NCBI GenBank assembly: GCA_933207985.1
Contig: OW240916.1
Span: 315,640,629 to 315,704,628, forward strand
DNA length: 64,000 nucleotides
Direction of reading: 5' to 3'
Origin: Pelobates cultripes
Taxonomy: Eukaryota; Chordata; Amphibia; Anura; Pelobatidae
The position numbers and the translations under genes were made by a program. The notes beneath the pieces were generated by a model. It was not told where the DNA came from and ran no database searches. It saw nothing but the letters and a program-made list of their open reading frames with translations. This document shows, in pieces, positions 49,101 to 60,460 of the stretch (positions are counted from its first letter, which is position 1; every line of letters begins with the position of its first letter).

Positions 49101-52100
49101 ATTTGATAGGTACTGATAGGGAGTAGTGGAACTAACAGAGAGGGGCCTGGCGCAATCATTTTATTTGGGCCAATACACAGCAAGGGAGGCTGAAAGGTAG
49201 ACCCCCATCTGTTAGACAATATGATCGGACAAATCAGATGCATCTTATAAATTATATAAGTAAGCCAATGCTGCTTGAAAAAAGGCGATTAGATTTGCTA
49301 AACTTCAAAATGAAAAAGGGATAGCTAAAGAGAGCAAAACCAACCCCAAAGCATTTTTTAAGTACATATATTAAAAAAAAAAAAAAAAAATGAAAGTGTA
49401 GGTACACTAAAAACTGAAACGGGGGTGTTAGTTAACGAAGACCAGGAAAAGGCAGGAAATTTGAAATAACTATTTCTCCTCCTTATATATTAAGGAAGAA
49501 CCCATGGCAATAGATGTGCAAAAGATTGCTACTAAAAACTTGCAGAATAATTGTAATTGGTTAACTCAAGACAAGGTGCTGCAGCAACTAAAGAAAGTTG
49601 ATATAAACAAAGCTCCAGGGCCTGACGGTATCCATCCAATAGTACTTAAGGAACTAAGTGTAGAAATAAGTGAACCTCTGTTTTTAATCTTTCAAGATTC
49701 TTTTCTTTCAGGAAGTGTTCCGGAGCACTGGAGGAAGGCAGATGTGGTTCCTATATTCAAAAAGGGTTCAAAATCCTTGCCTGGAAATTATAGACCTGTG
49801 AGCTTAACTTCTGTGGCTGGGAAAATATTTGAAAGGTTATTAAGGAATAATATTCAAGAATTCCTTGAGAAGAACATGGTTATCAGCAAAAATCAGCATG
49901 GTTTGATGAAGCACAGGTCATGTCAAACTAACTTGATTGCGTTCTACGAAGAAGTAAGTAGAAGTATAGATTAGGATGGCCAAGTGTCCTATTACAAAAA
50001 CAATGAGGCAAAAACCCAGGTGCTACCCCTGAACATGACCCACTCCTGCCTTACCGCCCTACGAGCCCACCATCCCTTTGATTGGCGAAAAGACACTCTC
50101 TCCTACTTAGGCACAAAATTAGCACCCTTGCGATGCTGCCTACTCGGACACAACCACTACACCTTACTAACTAAAACAGAGGAGCTGCTGGAGAGCAAAG
50201 AACACCTCATGGCTGGGACGGATAAACTCCATAAAGATGATCATACTCCCACAAATACTATTCCTCTTCAGGGCCCTCCCTATTGAGATTCCAAAGGTGC
50301 TACTGCAACGATTCCAGTGTCTGTTAAATGCACATATATGGAAGAAGAAACCACCAAGGGTTTCTACAGCAAGCACAACCCTGGTCATGGGTGGTGGGGG
50401 ACTGGGTGTACCCAACATTTCCAAATACTATATAGCCACAAACCTATACCAAACAGCACGCTTGCTGCTGACCCCAAGACTCCCCCTGTGGTATCAGCTA
50501 GAAACCGCAAGCATTACGCCCCACAGCCTATTGGACCTACTCTGGGTCCCACCCAAGTGACACCCACATAACACTAACCTGCTGATGACCACCAATACCT
50601 CTCTCCGCACATGGCACAAGTGGGCCCCAAAACTGTTAGCCCAACCTCTGATGTATGCCCCCATGACTAGCCTAAAGTACTTCACACACGACCTGGCTCT
50701 AGACAACTGGACAGAAAGGGTGATAGTGAGGGTGTCCCAACTCATGGAGGGCAAGGAGATCAGGCAGTTCCCGGAACTTTCCTCCTCCCTGGTAGGGAAC
50801 TCTTCACATTCCTACGTATTAAGCACATAATACAGGGAGTCACTCAAGCACCGCCCGATACCCAAGAGCCAGACATGCTTGACTCACTGTGTCATAACCG
50901 CAAAACCGCTTTCCCTATGCTATCGCAAACTCCTAGGGGTGGACAAACCTGATAAGTTAAGTTACATGGCGCACTGGGAAACTGAACTCAACTGCACACT
51001 AGAAGAGAGTAGATGGTTAGCAGCAATGGCACTCGTAAAAAGAGCCACACACTGCCTAGATCATGTAGAAGCGGCTTATAAACTCTGGATGAGGTGGTAC
51101 CTCACCCCACAGAGGCTGGCACTTATAAACCCAGGGGCACAACAAATATGCTGGCGCTGCTGCAAGCAGGTGGGTACTCTGAGTCATATATTCTGGCAAT
51201 GCCCTGTATTACACACCTTCTGGGGGCAGGTACAATCACTAATTCAAAGTAGTATAGAGAAAGAGATACCACTCACTCCGGAGGCCTACCTGCTACACAT
51301 GCTTCCCAAATCACTTTCGCTTCCTGAGGCGGTGCTGACCACCCACATTACATTAGCAGCCAAGCACTGCATTGCCTCCCTATGGAAATCAACCTCAGCT
51401 CTGGAAATAGCGGTGGTAGTTAGCAGAGTAAATCACAGGCAGCAACTCGAGAAAATAGCGCACACGATCCAGGGCACTCTAGAACGGTACAACCTGATCT
51501 GGTCCAAATGGTCAGGGCTGGTGTACAGAGGCCCACAGCACCCCTAGAACCGCAGACCACTCCACCCCAGATGAGCAGGGCAAGTAAACAGAGGGTAACC
51601 CACCCAATCTCAACTCCACGTGAGTAACAGTACCTGAGGGAACGAGCCCAAGCGGGCCAACACAGAACCCAAACTGGTGAAGCGACATCTCAAACCGCCC
51701 CCCACACCTTTATCCAGTTATTACCCCTCCGACTCAGTCACCCACGGCAACCACTTACGCTAGACCTGTCATAGCTATATCTTCGACTAGTGGACGGCCT
51801 GGTTGTTAGCGCCGCACCTCTGTCGATGTAATATTCCCCTTCTCTAATGAGAATGAGGCCGGCATGACTCGGAATGGTTTACAATGTTGCCCTCCACATG
51901 GAATATGACTGTGCTTAATAGATGTCATTATATATCTATTGTTTTATGGTTGCAACTTTGGTGTAAACACTGTGTAACGTACCAAAAATAAAAAACGAAA
52001 TATTTAAAAAGAAGTATAGATTAGGGTGTTGCAGTGGATGTGATCTATTTGGATTTTGCCAAGGCATTTGATACAGTATAGATTAGTGTTCAAACTCAAG

Positions 52101-55100
52101 GAAATCGGTCTAGATGAAAATGCCTGTTCTTGGGTAGAACATTGGCTTAAAAATAGAGTCCAAAGAGTTGTCGTTAATGGTAAATTTTCAAGTTGGACAG
52201 ATGTGGCAAGTGGTGTCCCTCAGGGTTCTGTTCTGGGACTCCTATTTAACATGTTTATAAATGATCTTGAAGAAAGCATTGAAAGTCATGTTTCAGTGTT
52301 TGCAGATGACACAAAACTCTGTAAAATAATACAATGTGAGCAATATATTACTTTGCTGCAGAGGGATTTAGATGGACTGGGCACTCAAATGGCAGATACA
52401 ATTTAATGTTGAAAAATGCAAAGTTATGCACTTCGGCGTAAAGAATACACAAGCAATGTATACCCTTAATGGAAGCGAATTAGGGATAACAACACACGAA
52501 AAGGACTTGGGAATTGTTATAGACAACAAACCATGCAACAATGTGCAATGTCAATCAGCAGTGGCCAAGGCCAGTAAGGTATTGTCATGCATGAAAAAGG
52601 GCATTCATTCTCGAGACGAGAATATAATTGTGCCTCTTTATAAATCACTGGTAAGACCCCATATTGAATATGCTGTGCAATTTTGGGCACCTGTTCTAAA
52701 GAAGGATATTATGGCACTAGAAAAAGTGCAGAGGCGGGCTACAAAATTAATAAAAGGAATGGAACATATCAGCTATGAAGAAAGGTTAACAAATTTAAAC
52801 CTATTTAGTTTAGAAAAACGTTGCGTGAGAGGGTATATGATAATATTATACAAATAGATTTGGAGCCAATACAAACCATTGTGTGGAAATCTATTCACAA
52901 ACCGGACTTTACATAGGACATGAGGCCATGCGTTTAGACTGGAAGAAAGAAGATTTCGTCTAAGGCAAAGGAAAGGTTTTTTTTACTGTAAGAACAATCA
53001 GAATGTGGAATTCTCTGCCTGAAGAAGTGGTTTTATCAGAGTCCATACAGATGTTCAAATGGCTACTAGATGCATACTTGCAAGAACAGAATATTCAAGG
53101 ATATAATCTTTCAATGTAGGGTAATAACTGCTTGATCCAAGGATAAATCTGACTGCCATTCTGGGGTCAAGAAGGATTTTTTCCCCCTAGTTTGTTGCAA
53201 AATTGCAAGTGCTTCAAACTGGGTTTTTATTGCCTTCTTTTGGGTCAACTGCAAAAAAACAAATGTGAGGTAGACTGAACTTGATGGACGCAAGTCTCTT
53301 TTCAGCTATGTAACTATGATGTTGTCTAGCTTTGACAGCTGGGGATCTACCATTTGCACATCCTTGCAGGGTTGTATTTACCACTGAGCAGTGCTTGCGT
53401 GTTTGAATGTAAGTATATTTTTTGGGCACCATCAGCATGCGGACCCCGGTAGTTATACCGCTGCTGATGTAAGTTGTACTGCAGAGCACTTACAATGCAA
53501 GTACTTGCCACTCTCTGTTGCCAGGTTAGTAGGATAACGTGCTTCCATGCCAACCTTGTGACACTTATCATCCAAGACCTTTTAATTCATAATAAACACA
53601 TTTTATGAGGCTTATTTTTCTTCATCAGCTGCACATATAAATATTGTAATAATGGAACAAGACTTACTGAATGTGCTTCCACAATTCTTGCTTTGCTTGA
53701 ACATCGGGACTCCTCCTGCCACGTAAGAAAATAAAAAGCCAATGTTCACTTTAAATTCATCAAATCCAAATATAACATGTCAGCAAAAGAACCAAACGTG
53801 GATTGAGACAAGAATGGACATTTTAGGTTCAATGTCCTCAGCTCTATAAAGTAATATTTTCTTGCATATCAAATTCTACACCAACACATACGTTGGAACT
53901 TTCTGGCAAGATCAATACAAAGGACACTGAAAGAGTATTTATATATCATCAAGGGAGATGTTTTCACCAAGTTCAGATCCTGAGCAAAGTCTCGAACCTC
54001 AGCAATGCCGTGTTTGGCCAAATATCCTCAGTAAACAAGCTGATTAGTTATACTCTGCAGGGCAGCCAGAACTCTATGATGAGAGACTTTCCCTGTCTCG
54101 TTTGTTCCTCTACCAGACTGTGCAGAAATTGCCCAGTGATCACTCAGTGCTGTCCTATGATATACAGTGTGTGTCACTCAGTGCTGCCCTATGATATACA
54201 GCGTGTATCACTCAGTGCTGTCCTATGATATACAGTGTGTATCACTCAGTGCTGCCCTATGATATACAGTGTGTATCACTCAGTGCTGCCCTATGATATA
54301 CAGTGTGTATCACTCAGTGCTGTCCTATGATATACAGTGTATCACTCAGTGCTGTCCTATGATATACAGTGTGTATCACTCAGTGCTGTCCTATGATATA
54401 CAGTGTGTATCACTCAGTGCTGTCCTATGATATACAGTGTGTATCACTCAGTGCTGTCCTATGATATACAGTGTGTATCCCTCAGTGCTGTCCTATGATA
54501 TACAGTGTGTATCCCTCAGTGCTGTCCTATGATATACAGTGTGTATCACTCAGTGCTGTCCTATGATATACAGTGTGTATCACTCAGTGCTGTCCTATGA
54601 AATACAGCGTGTATCACTCAGTGCTGTCCTATGATATACAGTGTGTATCACACAGTGCTGTCCTATGATATACAGTGTATCACACAGTGCTATCCTATGA
54701 TATACAGTGTATCACTCAATGTTTCCACCCAGAATTGTGGAACTCTACTGAGGATCGTAGGATGTTCACCGTGCCGGTCAAAACTTTACATCTGGATTAC
54801 TTGTTCCGATCCGAACACTTTGTGGACAAAGTGGGCGCTCAAGGGAGAGCTACCAGGAGTGGCACTTGTTTGGGGATGCAGGCAAGTTTTTATAACAAAA
54901 TTTTGTTAGTGGTTAGTGCCTAGTGGTTAATAAAATTATCTTGTCATGTCAGGTACAGACACTTAGGCGCCAAGTTGTTTTCTTGGGGACCCAGGTATAA
55001 AAGTGTGTCATGCAGTTTAATAATTCAGTTCTTCTTCACCCTACATAAAGTCATTGCTAGTGTTAGGGTGAGACAGCTATACCAGCTATATTCACTAAGG

Positions 55101-58100
55101 GGGGAAAGGAAGGCCTTGGCGGTGACACTCGGGTCCCCTACGAGTAGGCCACCACACTGCAGCTCTGCTATCAAGCATAGGAGGCCGACTTGACTTGAGA
55201 GGACACTGGCCAAGGCACCTGCTAGTTATCTCTCCTCACCAGCCTGCCTAGGCTTCAAAAAGTCACTTCATAATTACTGTAAATAGGCGCCCCCTAGAGG
55301 ACAGATGCCTGTAGACAGGTGCCTACTCACCTAATGCGAAATACAGCCCTGACAATAGGTCTGCAGCTTCTACAAGCTCCTCTTTTATATGACCCCAAAA
55401 TAAACATGATCATATACGGTGGAGGTATATCAACTAAATTAAACTAAATTATTACAAAAAATACATTATAAATTGAGTGTTCTTTTAAATAATCCACTGC
55501 TCTGGAGAGATAGGAAATGAGCACTCTGAAAGCTATATTTTTATTACAGATTATCAATATTTCCTAATAATAACAAAATAAAATAAAACTGAGAATCCAA
55601 CACCCACGTATATTTTCCTTTTGATTTACGTCATTTGTGATTGATTGGTCGCCCAGTTATGTTTAGAATGGTTCTCAGTTATGTGAGTCAGAGCAGAGGG
55701 TTTTACTTTGAAGTCGGCAGTTACTGGGCTTCAGAATGGCCCTGCAGTGATCCAGCATCGTGTTCAGCTTTTTCTTGCTGGGTGGAATTTATATAGGACT
55801 TTATTACTAATTGTGTTACTGTACTAGAAAACAAATGATAATAAATACACAAAGTATTGCTGCCGAGGGACATCACACACAGCATTCTACACTGCTCTCG
55901 TATGGGTCTAATGTAAACAGATCGAACCTATAACTGCCCACAATTAGCACCGTATAAGCACCAAAACTATTACGATTATTATTTCTGGCATTTATATCGC
56001 ACCAACATATTGCACAGCGATTTACAATTATAGAAAAGGGGTATCAGATAAGACAGATATTAACAGAGCAGAAGGACCCGCTCAAACCAGCTTACAATCT
56101 ATCACCACATATTAGTGCAGTAGTTTTGGTGCAGAGTCCCTGTCCATGAAGTTTGAAAAATGTAAGTGTTTTTAAGAAATGGCAATGTTTACAAATGTCA
56201 GTTAGTATGTCATAAGTGTGTCCGTCAGACAGCCAGTAGAGGCACTTCCTAATGAAGACGTTCAATAATCGGTGATGACGTTAAATGCCGACAATTATTC
56301 TCTGAGAAGCTTATCTATGAAAGGCATCCAATTGGTGAAATGTGGCAATTAGCACTCACATGGAAAGCATTGGATGAGATAACTCACACACGATCTTACA
56401 GTGAGCGGAATGGCTGACTCTGCACTAATTTGTATTTCTAATGCTATACGTGTGAGAAATATTACATTTAATTTTAATAATGGATTAATCTAGGCAGGTC
56501 AAATACTCCCTAAATATACACAAATAAAGAAGAGGTACATTGTGTCGGACAAAGATTTGCTTTTGGTAAAACACGAAAGGCTACTGGATACATCCACAGA
56601 CACATATCTTCATTGTAGACTAAATAGTTTTGGGAAAGAAAAAAAAAAAAAAGTTTGTACAGGCAGAAATTTTAAATAAAAATAATAAAAGTATAGTTGA
56701 GGTTGAGACTGACTACATGTAACCAAGACATGATGCTCCTAAACTCTTCTCTATTAGTATCATAGCAACCAGAAAGGTGATGCATCATTTAAGGAAAAAC
56801 TAAACTATCAGCTTCATGAAAGCATCCGTGATGGATAGAAATTATATTCTAGACCTGACTCCCATAATAGAATGCAGTGTATACACTGTAGTATGAGTAT
56901 ATATAGTGTACAATCATTGTAAGCAGAGACACAGAGTGTTTTTACGTACGATCGTGATCGGTGTCTGGATTTTCTGTGGTTGGGGTCAGTCTGGTTCTTC
57001 TCCTTTTGTCTTCGTAAAACGGCTTCCCACTGCGGAGCCGAATCCACCATGTCATTTTCCTGCCGTAACCTATAATAAAAACACACACTGTTTTTGCTGA
57101 GAGCTCGGACGTTCACTCATGCGACTAATGCTGCCAGCTTGCCCTATTATACCCAACATATAATTTATCTCCCTCCCTTACCACCTATAAAAATACAGAA
57201 ACAGTCAATAGCAAAAATAAAATGTTACAAATTATTTTAAAACTAATTATGGTTTGCCACACGCATTTTTCCACTTCACTGCTCTCCAAAATGCATCTAA
57301 TATGCCGTTCCCCACGCTTGTCAAATTAAATCAATCCTGATGGTCACATATGGACAGACCCTTAAAAAAAATACAAACTAGATGATTGTAATAACTTTAT
57401 GGTGAAATCAGATTGCCGATTGTATAATTTCTCCCCAGTAAAAATGCAGGTGTATTCACAATATTGGGAACAGACTTGGGAATTAATTATTTCCGTTTAG
57501 TGACCACACAATTTCACGTATATCTGATCGCCATCTGTAAATAACTACTGCAGAGCATTCTGCCATGACAGAGTGAGCAACTGCAATGCAACGTGTCTAT
57601 CAAGGGGTTAATTCTCAGCAAATGCCTCAATATATTAAAAATAGATTTATTTTTACAATGCATTCCGGGGAAAAGGGGGTCCCAACTGTGATAATGTATT
57701 AATTATCATAGCTGCTATGACTGTATTGGTCATAATGTGAGGAGTGCCCTGGCCCCGTTTCCCAGTAATGATGCAATGCTTTGCCCTTTTACCTGGGTCC
57801 CACCAGGCTCCTGGTCTCCTCTATAGGCAGATTAACGACATTCAGCTTCATTGCAAAACACAAGCACCATGACCACTTCAAATCACTGATGTGGTTGTGG
57901 TGTTTGGAGTAACCCTTTAAGAGAATTCATAGAGTTAAGTGATTTTGTTTTCAGTTTTTGTACAGAAGGAAAAGCATAACATATTTATGTCTATCTTGGG
58001 AGGGTCATTGAAGAATGACGCAACAGGATAAATTAAGGGTCTTTTTAGTCAGAGCACAGACCGGTAACTAGACTACAATAATAAAAGGATTAGAAGTATA

Positions 58101-60428
58101 ATTTAATATGCTTTATGAGTGATCTGTACATTTACATTCTGAACAACCCAGGTTGCGTGCTAAGCATTGGCCTGAACACAAACAGCAGGCGTGACTGAAT
58201 AAAGGTCTAAATGGCAGGAGATGGAAGATTGACAGGTGGAGGTACTTTACAAGAGCGACAGGAACAGACGGGAATTGCAAACTTGTCACAGAGACAAGTA
58301 AGCAAAAAACCTATAATTACATTAATGTAGGCAATTTCACATGCAATCTCTCAGCTACAACACGGGATGACAATCTCCTGCTGAGACCACGAACGAGTCA
58401 AAAAATTTCCAACACGCTCACGTTCTGTGCCAAATTCTCCTCCAAATAATTTATAACAACAAGTGGCTTTCTCCTCTCTGAACTCCACTCTCAGGGGCTC
58501 ACTCACCCATAACAACTCAGGAAAGCAGAGAGAAGAGCGAATAAAACAGGTCACTGGCTCCACGGGCTTAACTAGCAATTTAACCAAAGCATCGGCCTCT
58601 GCATTTATTACTTAGGGAATAAAACTCCAAGCAATGGTCCCTGTAATGATCACATACATTTTATAGCAGCTGGGCTCGGGCTTTACACTGGAGAATGGTG
58701 CAGGCTCCTAGCACACACTACAGAATTCAGGGGAAACATTCTCGACCTGCAGCAATCGCCAGGGGCTGCCTGTTGGTTACACCTCCACATGTACTTTCCC
58801 CCAAAGGATGGCGCTGATTTGTGTAATATTTACCGGGAGGCAATTTATAGCCACATAACCAAACAAGGCCCCGATCGAATACCTTTTAATAAGCTTTCCA
58901 AATGATTTAATATTTTAGATAAAATTTTTAATTATATATATATATATATACACATATTTGTAAAATATTAAAAAATATATATAATATATATCACTACATC
59001 AAAAATAGCAAAATATTAAAATACTTTTCTAAATATCAAATAATTTGAAAAGTTTATTAAAAATAATATTACATAATTTGAAAAGCTTACCCAAAAATAT
59101 TCAATTGAGGCCTAATTTGTTTTAAGTAATGTTCCTGAAAGGTTATCATAAAACATTAACATTATCCACAGACGTTAGGAATACCAGAAAAGGTGAGAAA
59201 TCCATTTGTTAAGCTGATTTAAGTGCAAGCTCCTAAAAGCCACTTCGATCTTCTCCGGGTATTTTACACAAAAGTGAAGCAGCTCATTTATTATTATTAT
59301 TATTATTGGCATTTATGGAGCGCCAACATATTCAGCAGCGCTGTACAATATTGTAAAAGGGGGAAATGAAACAATGAATGCTACAATTACAAAATAGGAC
59401 AGGAACTGTAGGTTGATGAGGGTCCTACTCAGAGGAGCATTTTAAGATCTAAGAGGAGTCTGCAGAGCTTGCACTCTAATACTACATAATTAGCCAATAA
59501 AAGTATCCTGTTATTGTGAAGCAGGACTGCCAACTAAAAGGACAAAACTGTATCCCAGACAAAGCTCTATCAATAATGCAATGAAGGAAATGTTCATTAC
59601 TTTCTACGTTATCAGTGTTCCCTGGGTGTTATTATTGTGTTTCTATTAATTCATCATGAAGCTGTCTTCTGTATCGATCCTGCTAAATCCAGATCCCAGA
59701 GACAATGACGCCATTCAGAGTTAATGAGAGGAAGAGGCAATATTGCCTTAACGATTTTGGTAATTAGCAGGTGGAAGATCAATAGAAACGGACTGATATT
59801 GGAATAAATCCTGGCGATCAATACACTACAAATTAGCTCCATGAACATTTTTTCCTATATAGAGAGTATATTTACTGACCCCAAAAACATCACGTTACAA
59901 TATATATATATTAGCAATGTTACAGTGTTACTGTTTGCGGTTTGTTATATACTATACTAAATATCAGGGGCTCCCAATTCATTTTTCCTGTGGAAGCCTT
60001 TGTACTAACATCACGGAACACCAAAAATGCACCGTAGAACAAGGCTTTTAATGAGCAAAAAGGAAGTGAACACAAAACCTTTCTTTTTTGGATACAACAT
60101 GATCTCTGGGTTATGCCCATATTACTCACCTAACCCATCTGAGCAACAGGGTGAGTTTTCTTATCTGTTCGGCTCAGCCTTGGAGCAAAATGAACACTGG
60201 AAATATAGAGATTTCACTACCTGACTACAAAGGAAGCCGTTCTGTTCTCAGCTCTTGGTAAGCAAGTGAGGTTTTTGGGTCAGTATTGGAGCAAAGTGTA
60301 CTGTTGTATTACATAACTTCAAAGTAAACATTTTTGTACTTTTGGAGCAGAAGCAATGTTTTTTTGTTTTTTGCTACCGATACACTGATTTCTGCAGATA
60401 GTAAACAGATTGTAGTACTTAGGAGCAA

Positions 60429-60460
<32 letters not shown>

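Noticed and set aside
58351..58587. 78-codon minus-strand frame in the intron as an extra exon
   Set aside because: No acceptor and donor pair gives a phase that joins exons A and B.
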